A DNA stretch of 64,000 nt from NCBI GenBank assembly GCA_013399875.1, contig VXAZ01005702.1:372001-436000 (forward strand), in the 5' to 3' direction. The notes beneath the pieces were generated by a model, which was given only the letters and a program-made list of their open reading frames with translations, ran no database searches and was not told the origin of the DNA. Position 1 is the stretch's first letter. Each line of letters begins with the position of its first letter. Source of the stretch: Gymnorhina tibicen (Eukaryota; Chordata; Aves; Passeriformes; Artamidae). Positions 23,673 to 36,900 of the stretch are shown here, piece by piece. Position numbers and translations under genes: made by a program.

Positions 23673-26600
23673 GGCTAGACCCGGCTGCTCCTGGTGACCA
23701 TGAGGAGGCTGCACCATCAGTCCTAGACAGAGATTGTGATGGGATGACTGCCACCAGTGTCAAACCAGAGGCTGACTGCTGCCTTTTTTTTTCAGTCCAG
23801 AGTCTCTTCCCTTCATTACAATTTCCATTCTGTTTATACACACACGCACACACACATAGATCTTTCCAACATGACTTCATCTTTGTTTCAGAAGTCTCTT
23901 TGTAATTCAGAGGTTACTTTTTAATCTTTCAGGTGGTTCTAGTCTTCTCACATGGTTAGGTAAAGGTAAATGCCTGCTCAGATGTTTTTGTGTTCAATTC
24001 ATGTACGCCATTTACACCAATATTCTTATTTTACCAATGTTGTTATGTAGGCCATTTGGCAAGGGCGAACCAAGTGAGTACTCCCACGTGTGTTTTTGAA
24101 TTTCAGACCTATTGGTCACTAAATATAGATTAATGGACTAAAGCTCTTATAAATTCAGAAAATTTAAATTTTTTTTAAATTCTGATTTTACTTCTCCCTT
24201 CACCCCCTGCCTGAAGTGACATAGGTTAAAGCAGCTGTCCTTAATATCCAGTTAGGATGCTTCAAATAACTCTCTTGGACCCAACTACCAGGAAGAATCA
24301 AATAAAATCATTTAGATTTGCCAAGTAATGAGGGAGTAAAATACTGTTAGGGTTTTTTAATAAAATGAAACAATCTGAGTAAGACAATTTTAAACCATAT
24401 TCTGATATTGAAATGACTGTGTGTACTGCTGGCCACTTCATGGTTGCTTCAAACTGTAAGCAAACCACCTTAAAGAGAGCCTGAGGTGAAACCCAGTGCT
24501 GGTTGTTGAAGCAAAATATGTGATTCACAACCCATGTCAATACTAGTCACAGTCAGAGAAAGCTTGATTTATTTAGCTCTCAGATCTCTCTCTTTTCAGA
24601 CTCAGAACATGTATCATCATCACTAGATAATTAGGACAGTCTTATCCAGAAGAAGAGGACAGGGAAAAGCTAAAAATAATGACAATGAAGCATGCAAAGA
24701 CATTTGAATAGTTACCATTACCAAATCAGTAAGGAAAGAAGAAAGAGGAAGAGCAATAATCAGTCCTTTTATCATTTGTCAGAACTTGGAGTATTATCAT
24801 GTGTAGGCTGCTTATTGTGATTGAAAGTGCATATGCTAAGGAGCGAACTTTTCTCCTATTCTCATGTTCTTGAAGGTCACATTGTCCTGTAGGTTATAGA
24901 AGGCTAAAATGCTTTGAATTTGTAGTTTAATAATCAAATTTGGTCTTTGACCTTAATGTTGCAAATTAACTGCATGTGCTTTTAAGAAAATACATCTACA
25001 GTTAAAATGCAAATACAACAGAATAATCTGTAAGTCTTTTAAAAACCATGTGAAAAGAACAGTGATGTTTTGGCTGCACCATTATGGGGTCACACATCTT
25101 CAGAACAGGATTGGTAAGGAGGAAGCTAAAAATCACTCATTGCCATTACCCTACCTTGAACAGTTTAGAGTATCGAGGGCATTGAAGATTAAAGGAATGG
25201 CATTTTCTTGGATCTCCTCAAAGGCTCTTGACATAAGTGTCTACAAGGAGAATTAACCTTCTGGGGAGTTGGTCTTCAGTGAGTATTCAGAGACAGGACA
25301 TCTGAAGCTAGTCAGAAGCTACAGCATCAGTGGATGGATGATGAAATTGGGAGTGCTGAGTGCCCCATGCACCGATGTGGGAATTTAAATTCAGCTTAGA
25401 AGAATAAATTTGGAGAAACCTACCATTTTTTCAGCAATGGATTTCTCTGCTTCTTGTGTTTACTCCAAGAGATTCAGCCAAATCTTTTCCAGTGGGATAT
25501 TTTCCACTGAGAAGCTTTCTTCCATCAAAATTTCCTAAAGGAGAAAGGGACTTCTTGTCCTTCAGTTTGGAAGTTAATTAGCCTACATAAATCACATGCT
25601 TACTTCAGCAGATGAGTGAGTTTCCTGACACATGTCTAAGCAAATACTAAGTAAAGGTCTTATGCTCTGTGTGATGAATTAATGTTTTTCTAAGCAAGAT
25701 TATTTTGTCAATGTAAATTAATATCAATTTTCCTTAAGGAAATTTACCCAAGTACCTAAATCTCAGACATAGAGTAGTTTCACAAGATACTGGATATTTT
25801 TGGATCCAGTTGGAAATTCAGCTCAGTGCTAATGAAAAGCAGGTTAGAAGATGCAAGTTTTAAAGATTATTTAGGTATTTAATTAATTATGAGCTCAGTG
25901 TTTAGATAACTTGCAGCATTAGGATCAGTATAGTTAAATTTTAACATCCAAAGTTAATATATTTAACATTAAATTCTTATATTCCAAGCAATAATAGATG
26001 TAGAATACATATATTCATATAAAATGTAAAAATTTTGTTGGCTAGGAATCAAAGGTCTATTAGCATTAAAAATTTACTTTTGGCCTGCTTCTTTCAATTA
26101 TCTTTATTTGAACAATGGAATAGTCATATTATATAGACAGCTGAAGTTCAAAAAATGTGCTAAAGCCCCTCAGAATGCTTTTGAATTGGCTGCGTAATCT
26201 CTGTACAGAATCTTAGACTGTTGTTGCTCTGTTTTTTTTTTTAAAGATTTTTTCCTCAAAATGGCTTCAGTGATACATGGCTTCCACTGATAGCTTCTCC
26301 TAGAGATAGCAACTCACTATTTGTATTGTGCATAGATATGTAAAAATACACCTGGATACACGCACAACACACATTTACAGAAAAATATTGAAGCAGGCAC
26401 CTCAAAGTTCCCAGGGTGAGAACTCTGACAATACATGACAAAACTCAATTACCTCTTGCAGTGCATGTTTGTATTTGTGTGTTCTGTGGAGCTGGCAGGG
26501 GGAAGGCTTTGAACAACAGATTTTAAGTGGTTGATTTTATTATTTCCCAGAGGAACAAGAGCTCCTGCCCCACTGCTGTGTGGCCTGAAAGTGTGCTGCA

Positions 26601-27697
26601 GCACCAGGAGTTATCACCTCTTGCACGGATGGATCTGTGCCATTTTTTCCAGTTCTTCAAGTAAACCAGAGCCAGGAATGAAGCTGGTGAAAAGACACTG
26701 AAAGAAGCTGAAAGTTGACCAGGACAGTTCAATGAAGAGTTGCATTGCTTTTTCAATGTGGATTTGAGTCACAGTAAAATCTGAGACAGAGCCTATTGAA
26801 GTGAGCTGAGGTTCTTGTTGTCCTCCATAGCATTTGCCTCACCATCCTCAATATTTCGGCATTATGAGAAATTGTTCCTTTAATAGCTTTTCACGTAATT
26901 AGCATATAGAAATCTATCCCTTGAGCAGTTTTCTTTTATACTGTGGAATAAAGGTGGCTGGTGGCATGGTCATGGGGTGAATGACAACTTGAGTTTATTA
27001 TGCTATAAATAAATAATAGCTGCAATCTTTAAGACAGAAAAATGGCAATTATTGCTTAGCCCTGTGGGGTTAGCATTCATTATGTACAGCATTTCAGAAC
27101 TACTGAAATCTATGGCTAGTAAAGAAAGAAGGGTAAATTACTTCTGAGAAAAGTGTTATATTTAAATGTATATCACTTTCATTTAAAATACTTTCTTACA
27201 AACTGTCTGCTCTTGGTAAGGGAAAACTCATGCAGGAGATAAGTAGCTGGATAAATGTAATGCAAGTGACAGCAAAGAATTACATTTCAACTGTGGTCTT
27301 TTGTGAATAGATCTTTAGTGATAGTGGAGGAATAGTTAACTTTTGCAGAGGTAACATAAAGTTTATCTTGGTGTTGTTCTCCGTATCTTAAATTGCTGTG
27401 ACTGAACTTGTTCTATGATATATGTGAGAGGAATCTGAAAGAAGATAGTAATATTTACGGTCTCACACACCAGCTTCTGAATACTAGTTTCTATGCATGG
27501 CTGTAAATCTAATTAGTCAGAGAATCTTGAACAAATAATTTCACCTCTCTGCCCATTTTCCTTCCCACCATTTTTTTTAGAGCATTTATTTACTCAATTA
27601 TGACATCTAAAGTGCCTGCAATAAGCACTTAGCCCTCAGCTCAGGTGGTGTCTTTGGGCATAAAATGGAAAATTAAGACCCTGACTGCAAGCAATTG
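23673..27697. other. AT-rich single-copy DNA, no gene seen
   Basis: Nothing recognisable apart from a short (CA)n tract at 23,838-23,856 with one G interruption. Open frames are short and have no family resemblance. Confidence 0.55.
23838..23856. repeat. Short (CA)n microsatellite
   Basis: About nine CA units with a single cg interruption; simple sequence. Confidence 0.85.
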
Positions 27698-27731
27698 TAT
27701 TTCACCAAGTTCATAACTGCTTGGTGAAATA
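27698..27731. repeat. Perfect 12-bp inverted repeat (hairpin)
   Basis: TATTTCACCAAG is followed after a 10-base spacer (ttcataactg) by its exact reverse complement CTTGGTGAAATA. The stem is too short for a microRNA precursor, and no T run follows it that would suggest a polymerase III transcript. Its role is unknown. Confidence 0.8.
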
Positions 27732-27950
27732 AGATCCACTTTTCTCAAAGTGCTTGTTCTACTGACACCAGAATAGGGGACTGAACAAACTCAGCGAATT
27801 TTAAAGAAAAACTTAGGTCTTGTTTTCCTCAAATCAGTGACACTAAAATGGGGTTATATGCTCAGTGTTCCTGAAGGAAGATGAAATTATGATGCAAGAA
27901 GAAATAGTCAGTACTCAATCAAGCAGGCACAACCTCATCTGCTGGTCCAG

Positions 27951-28058
27951 GTTTGAAAAAGATGCAAATGGAGAGACTGGAAAGGATGAAGAAGGATGAA
28001 GTTAGGCTGAGAGGCATCCAGTTGCAAGAGATGCAATTTTTTCAATTATATGAACAAG
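27951..28058 (+). other. Candidate coding exon, unrecognised
   Basis: A 108-base segment (a multiple of three) is preceded by AG at 27,949-27,950 and followed by a good donor, AAG|GTAAAT. The open frame (codons from 27,953) gives a charged helical peptide that includes KKMQMERLERMKKDE and LQEMQFFQLYEQ, the composition of a coiled coil. The frame is open back to 27,908. Against it: the polypyrimidine tract before the AG is weak, I recognise no parent protein, and no neighbouring exon was found. It could be an exon of a long-intron gene, a retrocopy fragment or chance. Confidence 0.22.
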
Positions 28059-31000
28059 GTAAATGTCCAATTCTAGACATGTTCTTTCTAATCCTTCAAC
28101 ATATATTGTTGGTATGCGCAGTCATCTATAAGCTTGCCTATCCTTTAGGAATGCCAAAATATACTCACTATGCTATAAAAAATTTCATGGGTCACATCAG
28201 CAGGATAGTCAGAAACAAACCTGGAGCAAATGGTGCTGTGTTTTTACATTTACATTATGCTTATCTAAATGTTATTTGCAATATTTTAACATGAAATGAA
28301 ACTAAAAAAAAACCCCAAACAAACAGATATCTAAAGCATATAATATTGACAATCTCTGTTTTATCCCAAAATTGAAAAAAACTTGAGATTTTTACTTCCA
28401 AAAGGTAGGGAAAAAAATCGTTCAGCAGAGGAATGGCTAGTTTTTTATGTGTTAGAAATGGATTTTTATGAAAAAATATACAGGATTATGATGTATTTTG
28501 TGTGCTCTTATCTGAATAACAACACCATAATGAGCTTTTTTTTGGGGGGGAGGTAAATCTCATTGCATTTTTTGACTGAAGCATCCTGTGTACTTTTGCT
28601 CAATACGGAGCACCCATCACTAAGACAGATGTGAGCCTTCATTTAGTCTTACTGGTGCAAGCACAAATGTAGTATTTGACTGTGATTGGTGCCAGGATTT
28701 TTCTTTTGTTGTCTAGATATTTCCTGGTGAATAATCTACTGCAATGTTTAGTGGGTAGAATAAAGTTTTGTCTCAATACAATGATATCCTTATAGTGGAA
28801 CTGTTGGAAATTCAAGCCTGGAGATTATTTCACATATATTTTTTACCTTGAAAATAAGCAGCAACTATCTTTGTGGTTTTGCAAATGTATCATTCTAAAT
28901 CTTCATTTCATACTGCTGAGGAAAGGCTATCTTTGAGTCATCATGGCATTATCTCCCTCCCTTGCCTTCGGAAAAGCCAGAAGGCAACTGCTGCTTAATT
29001 TGAGGTCTCTTGGGGAAACCACGATGTGGTCCATGTAAGGCACATTGTATCTCGGCCTTCTTTTTCCAATTTGGATTGCCCAGTCCTTTAGTGTTTTTTG
29101 TAAAGCTTATTGCAAAGGAAAAACCTTTCAATTCTCTTCTTTTGTTGCTTCTAATATAAAAGTCCTTAGAACAGTTCTCTTCTACGTTGGAAACATGGGA
29201 GTTTAATCATGGCACTGCTGGGAAGTAGATCATTAACTCAAAAAATCAATCCATCAAACCTGAGATACATGTCAAACTCCACTGCTTAAGGCAGTAACCA
29301 GGAATTGCTGAGGAGAAGCATGTATCTCAGATTCAAGTGAACACAGAGGGGAAAGGATTGGAAGTGGCTTTGTAGTTCAGAGAAGTCCCCTTTTGAACAG
29401 ACATAGGTGTTGGGGTACAATAAGTAGACTGCAGAGTTGGACTCCCTCTATTGCTCGCTAAGTCTTACCTCATAAATTATTTTTTACACAATGGCCTGTG
29501 TACTGTGGACATATCAACTCCAGTTTTTTGGAGTACATTATCTGGGGAAAACTGGGTATATAGTAGGTAAATGAGGGAAAATGTTCTCCTTGAATTAACC
29601 ACTTAAATTCTAGCTCCTAAATACCTCTTTGAATCAGAGGCACATGTACTAAAGGGACTCAGTCTCCTGTCTCACAGTCTTCATTCAATAAAAGCTTACT
29701 AAATCTACTTGCTCAGATAGCAACTTCATAGCTGATAGCAAAAGAAAGTGAGAAAAGATAGTATGAATCCTCATAGCTTCCCTGTTATGCAACAGTATTT
29801 CCTAAAGCCATGATTGCTCAATCGTGTTTACACACAACTTGACATAAAGGAAAAAATAATGAAGTCGTTCACAGTACATAAAGCTGATTACACATGAAGT
29901 CTGTGGAGATGGGAGGCTAGAGTGAATTGCTGTGCTGAAGGTGTATCTGTCTCTGTGCCTGGTATAAAACAAAACTAATTAAAAACCTTGAAAATACTTT
30001 TCAAAGCATTTTCTTCCCTGTCCTGTCTAATGTGGAAATCAAAATGTTGTGTAAAGACTCAAAACATTACCAAGGTAGGTCCCAAGAGCACCAGTGCTAG
30101 AAAACATTTGTCTTACAGTTCTTAGAGGATGTTGTCAGCTAATATTGAACAATTTTTGGCCCACAGATCAGTTAGTTCTAGTCTTCACTCAGGTTATGCC
30201 ACTGAGACTATAGAATCTTTAGTTTTAGTTTCGATAGCAATTTTAATCACAAGATTTGCAATAACAAAAATAAGTTGCAAATCCACATAAATTTTTCAGG
30301 TTTTTTTTTTCATTTCAAAAGAACAAACATTTTGGTTTAAAGTTCTGCTGCAGAAGATCTGTCTTGCATCTTTCTTTATTCCTCTGTGTTTCAAATGTGC
30401 TAATGTGTTTCTCACCTTTTCATTAAAAAAAAAATCTTATTCTGTACTCTTACAGAAACATCAGATGATTCTCAAATAGAAATAGTAGAATTCATTCCAT
30501 AATTTTTAATAATACATTCCAGACATGGACATTATTATCTATGAGTAAAATAAAATAAGTCCCATATTCTGTAGATCAGTTCTTAATTCTATTTTTAAAA
30601 TTAAATAATTTTGTGTGTGGTCACACTCACCTTAAACAAATACTGACTATTCTGTGAGACAGAGCAAATCACTATTAATGAGAAAACATAATGGTAACTG
30701 TACACTAAGAACATTGTAAAGATGAATGTTTCAAACTATTTTTAATGGACCATGGTTTTTTACCTATATAAGTGAAGAGAAATTATGAAAATCTTAAATT
30801 CATACAGTCATTCCAGGGATACAAAGGAACTATGTAGATGGTGATACATCTTCTGATAACGCTGGCAAACTCATTAATGTACTGTGATATCCATTATAGG
30901 GAACATCATACAGATGAAAGCTATTAAATGAGAAAATGGTCTTGAGTTCTGTCTCAGTAAAGGAACTATGATTTATTACTCAAACTAATATAAGTAAAAT

Positions 31001-33640
31001 GAAGGGTAAGTTGTACTTATGATGTATAGTGTGGAAGTTCTAAGCCTTGCTTAAGTATAAGCCAGCACTTTGCCAGGTGCTTCAATGATAGAGTGACCGT
31101 ATGGTCCAAGAGGTAGTTTCAACCCCAGCACATTTGCTGACTGACAGAATTCTACTGAGCAGGATAAAAATGCAAAGAATGGAAGAAGGAAAGTGCTGGC
31201 AAGTGGGACTGCACAAGTGATATCAACAACCTGACAGTATGATATGCAAAGCTTCACCCTTTAAAGAGCCTTAAAAATTGTCAGTGCAGTACAAGAGCTT
31301 TAAAATCAGAAACTTATGAAGTTAGTTTAGCCTGACAACATTTTCTCCAATCAGGAAACAAAATTTTCTTCCTTATTTCTTTACATATTATCCTAATCTC
31401 TGGACTCTGGAATGATGTCTAGTGACATGATTAGATATCACCAACTTGTTACTGTCTTTCTTTTATTTTGCTTATGCCATCAGTACCAGGCAGCTTTTCT
31501 GCTGACTGCCCTTCCTGTTCTTCTCTGAGCGGCCAGTAGAAAACATCTGGTACTTAGATTCTCATCTTACACTGTCATGTACTACATGCCTCTTTCCTCT
31601 CACATTAGATACTTGAAAAATTTTTTTTCATTTCCTGAGTATTTTCGAAATGTTCACCATCTCAATAAATGAGGCATTAATCTACAGTAGCTATGCAAAA
31701 CTTGTCACTAAATATGACGTTGCCTTTTCTCATTATCAGGTCTGGAATTTCAGTGGGTTGTAGAAAGTTGTTCTTTAATCAGTCACTTTCCATTTACACT
31801 AATTATAATCTCTATATATGGCAACTGAGCTATCAAACGTCAGCATTAGTTGCACACTCTGTGCTTAGGTTTCAGTCAACCTGTACTCAGATACACATAC
31901 TTTATCAGGTTGTGAAACTAGCTTAAAAATCTTCAAGGACTGCTGTTCAATGCTTATTTAATCAAAATTCAGTCTCACACAAACTCATTTCTTCCTATAG
32001 TACTTTAATAAGGAAAAGATGTTTTGTGTCACTTCCTTCTTGTGAGCTGATAAATCCTGAAATGCAACTTTTAATTCTTTTTTCCAGCCCACTCTGTTGT
32101 ATTCCTGAATACAGCTGAATTTTCCTCAGGCCTCGAGGCAGAGATGCAAAGACTTTTATATGTGTCGGTAAGCATCTGTGAATTACTTGAGGCTGTGTCT
32201 TGTTCGATGTATGTGGCATCCTTTATGACTGCTCAGTTGTCTTACTCTCACCTTGCAGCGCCATGAGTCATAGCAGAAGTGTAAAGTCATCAACAGCACT
32301 TTTCAAAAGTGTCATTAAAGGTTTTCTAATGGCTCATTATCCAAGTGCTTAACCGTCTCCTTTAATTGTGGAATTGTTCCATTCCAAAAAAATCCACAGC
32401 AAGAAGCTCCTCTAGCAGCCAAGTGTTTTCTCCTCTTCAGCTGTCAAGGGCCTAAGCAGTACAGGCTTCTAGCTGTGCTTCAGTACTTTCCTGAAGCATT
32501 CTCACATTCTTATTAAAGCAGCTTCTCTGTAATACAGTCTTGGTTAACAGTTCTCTTCACTCTGTCAATTGCCTTCTTGTGGGTTTTTGGTCACTTTCCA
32601 CGCTGTTTCAGTGTTCACACATTCTCTTTAAGAATCACAGACCTCAACAGGGTAGCAACGGCAAAGCTGCACAGAGAAAACACTGTTCTTCTAGGGCAGT
32701 CTGCACATTCTTTGTCCTGGTCTCACTCTTAGAGGCAGTAATATTCAGAAATTTAACCCTAAATATGACAGAACTGCTGCCATGCACATGCAGAGGGTGT
32801 ATGCATGTTCATACACATTGACTTGATACCATGTCCTTCTGTTCTCCTCATCCAGGTTTCATACTGGTAAAAGCAATATTCAAGACCAGTCTGCTATGAA
32901 CAAAATCTTCAAGATTTGCTTCTGTTCTGTACTACTTCTGTTGTCATAGCCCAATTTTTATGTAAGTGTACATCACAGATTATTTTTACATCTGCCTTAA
33001 TTATTTATTCATATTTAATGCTTTTATTTTGCAATAATGATTCTGACTTTTTGTAATTGTGAACTTATCCATTCTCTTAGAATAAGTTCTTTGCTTCTTT
33101 TCTTCACTCTCTTTAGCATGAACTCAACTCAATGTGATAGATCATCTATGGAATCAATAGATCTAAGTGAAGCAGTATTTAAGGAGCATGACACAAAATG
33201 TTTATAGAGAAAACCAGACAGTTCTGAGGACTCATCATTTCCAGGTTTAAATTTCATGGGGTTTTTTCTGTTTTTCTAGCTCTACTCTGGTGCCATGGGA
33301 TTAATGCCCATTAACAGGTGGCTTGCATTAAGGTATCTCCTGAACCTTGTTGTGTTGTTTAGTTTCATCCAGAAAGATGGAAAAGTAATACATTCAACAG
33401 GTTGCGGGGAATGAGACTTCTCTGTAAAATGGCTTAAAACACAGTAGGTAATATTTTGGGTTAATTTCAAAACCACTATTCAAATCCTAACTGATATATT
33501 AATGTAGGTATGTCCACTTAGCAAAAATAAACAAATGAACAAAAAACACAAAAAAAAACCCAAAAAAGGCACTATTCATTATCCTCAAAGGGCTGTTCTC
33601 ATTATGGGATTTTGTCAAAAGCCACATAAGTATCCCATAA
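28059..33640. other. AT-rich single-copy DNA, no gene seen
   Basis: No supported gene or element. A T8 run passing into G8 lies near 28,541-28,552, and poly(T) or poly(A) runs lie near 30,301 and 30,424. An A-rich stretch interrupted by C at about 33,535-33,570 precedes the CR1 copy. Confidence 0.55.
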
Positions 33641-33915
33641 GTGATAGGACAAGGGGAAATGGTTTTAAACTGGAAGAGGGTTTGGGTTAGATATTATGAA
33701 GAAATTCTTTACTGGGAGGGTGGTGAGGCACTGGAACAGGTTGCTCAGAAAAGTTGTGGATGCCCCATCCCTGGAAGTGTTCAAGGCCAGGTTGGGTGGG
33801 GCCCCGAGCAACCTGGTCAAGTGGAAGGTCTCCCTGCCCATGTCAGGGGACTTGGAACTAGATGATCTTTGAGGTCCCTTCCAACCCAAACCATTTTATG
33901 ATTCTATGATTCTAT
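33641..33915 (+). mobile_element. CR1 LINE 3' fragment with octamer tail
   Basis: It begins with the DNA for the RT C-terminal region (gataggacaaggggaaatgg), continues through the 3' UTR (gaactagatgatctttgagg, then tcccttccaaccc), and ends in tandem ATTCTATG octamers, the first one degenerate (attttatg), at about 33,893-33,915. This is the classic 3' end of avian CR1, used to prime reverse transcription. Stops interrupt the short coding part. The copy is about 275 bp and 5'-truncated, as is usual. Its clear octamers mark it as one of the better-preserved copies here. Confidence 0.96.
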
Positions 33916-36900
33916 AAACGGCAATCAGTCTCCAAGGCGTGAGGTATGAGACACAACTCTGGGAGAGAACAAACAGTGGCAAAGCAACTTAGCAAACCTA
34001 TTACTGGTTAATAATTTTTAACATGATGGTCTAGGTAAGAAAATAGCTCAAAAGACAGCCTATCTGGTATAGAATTAATAGGACAAAAAAAAATTCTTGT
34101 ACTAATAGACCAAGATATTACATGTAGAATAAGTGTTCTCTGAATCTTACTTTGCCCAGATCACACTATGTATTTCTGCATGCTAATTTCTTTGTGGTTT
34201 TGAACAGCCCTACATCCACCTGTGATTCACACTAAAGTATGAAGATTTTCCTAAATATATTGTGGATTTTATATAAAAATTGGTAAAAATAAAAGGAGTT
34301 GGGTTGGAGCTGAAGGGGATTACAAAAATGAGTGGTTCATGGGAAATTGAACTCTAAGATGGATAGGTTAGAACTGGGTTGGTATTCTAGGAGCTAAATA
34401 GTTAAATAAACCACTAAAAGCCTTGTTTTTGACTTTTGGTACTTAGTTTTGCACACGAAATTTGAAATTTCCGTTTGATGACAGAAATAAAACTCAGGAG
34501 ACAAAGACGTTCTCTTAATAAAGGATTAATACTCTTCAGCTAAAGGAATTCCTCAAGAGTTCAGTCAGTCCAGATACAGGCTATGTCTCATTTTTGTTTG
34601 AAAATGATGAATCCCCATCTGTATATGATAAGTGGCATGCTCTGTAGTGCAAGCAAACAGGTCTTTCCTAATCAGAATTCACCTTTTACCCCCCAAAAGG
34701 TTGCATCATTTCAGTGTTATTTTAAGTTCTTTGTCAATATCTGAAAGAAGGGCAGGAAAAACCTCTTAGAATTTTATACTTTTAGCACAAAACCATTTCA
34801 AGTTTAATGCATATTTCTAACATACAGTAAGGAAAGATAATATTCCTCTGGTTCTTAAATAATCCATGTACATTTCTTTTCAGACTGGAGACCTTTATTA
34901 ACTGAAGTGAACACCATCATGTCTTCAGGCAACATGTATTATACATTCAATTACTGTAGTTTAAGCTAAAACATCAAGATTAAGCTCTCCAAAACAGCCT
35001 AAGGGATTTAATCTCATTCTATTGAGGAGGAAGAATTTCACTGGGATCTGGGTCCCTAACTCCCTTAGGTGTGTTTAAAATATTAGCCAAAATTCCCATT
35101 GTATGAATATGAGTTAAAAATTACCTTAATGGATCTAAGTTTATTGCTTATGTGGTTTCTAGATCAAATCTGATAAATTGTAACTTGAATTACCTGCTCT
35201 AATGTCAGCTAACTATTCAATCGGCCTTTTTTACCACCACTAGGATGCTTTATGAAAATAGGACATCCAACAGGATTAAATGAGATGAAGGTAAACTACA
35301 ACTTCACCTCAGATACTTTTGCCATTTACTGACAGTCAAATACACTAGAATATAGTTAGGAGAATTGTCTTATCTTGAATTGAATTTAATAGAGGTGATA
35401 TATTTTAAATGAAATAGATATTTTAAATGTTAAATCTGTAAAAGTCCCTGGAAAGATGATCATGTCTACAAACCAGGTATTCTAGTAAATGTGTGAATGT
35501 AGAATAAAGCACCAGTCCTTAGTTTTTTGCTAATGGCACTGAGCAATTTCATTAGAAATTACTATATATTGTTAGTGGCTAGACATGATAATACGGTCTG
35601 TATATTAAAAAGGCTTCCGTGCTGTCACTTGTTTTTTATGACTTATACAAAGCTGAATGGGGAGTAACTTCTGATGTAAGCAACAGAGAAGGATGAAACC
35701 AGTCTGCAGCCTCTATAGCTGTGGAAATGGAGGGTGAACCCAGAAAGGGAAGATGTTAAGCAGTGAACAAGCCCATCTCATGTCTGTCCTCTGAACTCCC
35801 ATTTAGGTCTCTGACGGTAATGGCATTTGCTAAGTCTCCTAGTTTTCCAGTCTTTTAATATCTCTAATTTTTTACCACCATGTCATTAAAAATGCTTCTC
35901 TTGTAAACAGAAGATCTTCTGTGGTGGACAATTCCTAAGCTATATAGACAGATAAGTTTGAAGATCTTTTACTTTTATTAGAAGATAGATTCTGATCCGA
36001 GAAAGGCAGCATTCACAAAAAAATTAAAATGCAGAGGAAAACAATTTAACTAAATACTTGATAAAACCTTAGTTGTGTCAAAACATCTAAGCAATGGTAA
36101 ATGTTGACAGTATTGCAGAATGGAAGACAGATATTAGCTAGTAGATGTAGTTCAGGAATAATCAGTTAGGGTGTATCTTATTGCACAGATAAAATTTAGG
36201 TCACCAGTTATACTGCCATTATATCTAATTTTTTTCCACCACTGCAATCAGTCTTGAAGATGTTCATACATAAATAAGCATAGAAACCTGAAATTTCAGA
36301 TTTATCAGAAAGTTTTCTTCTGATCTGACAGACTAAAACATATTAAAAGTAAATGTAATTTGTCATCAAAGGCTCAGATACTGAAGTACGGTGTACTGAT
36401 GTTGAAAATATATGTAGCTTGTATTGCTAAAGGTAATTATCAGAAAATTACACTTCATTTAGCCTGTATACTGAATAAAAGCTTTAGGAAGCATTTCATA
36501 TCACAGTACATTCTTTCAGCAGCAAGAGAACTGAGTGCAACTAACCTAACCTGTCCCAAATGCTAATAAGTTTTCAAATTTCTATGAATAAAAAATGTGA
36601 TGAAGTTGTAATAAATGTAATGATCTCTGATTTACAGGCCATTTAATGTTTGCTAAGGTCTAATTCAAATGTTTATATTTGTTTTCCTTTTGTTTTTAAA
36701 TGAAGTAGCGCAGTTTATTCCAAATATAGGACATTGGTAGTTATCCATAATAATAATTTAAAAAAAAGAATAAAAATCAGCTTGATCAGACATGCTAAAC
36801 AAGGTGCTCCACCTTTTTTTTCTTTCTTTCTAAATTAGAGAGATTTGAAAGTGATGCTGTTGACATGTCAGCTGGGACTTGATCCTGGACAACCTTTCCC

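Noticed and set aside
27698..27731. The 12-bp hairpin as a microRNA gene
   Set aside because: The stem is about half the length needed for a precursor, and pairing does not continue beyond the 12 bases.
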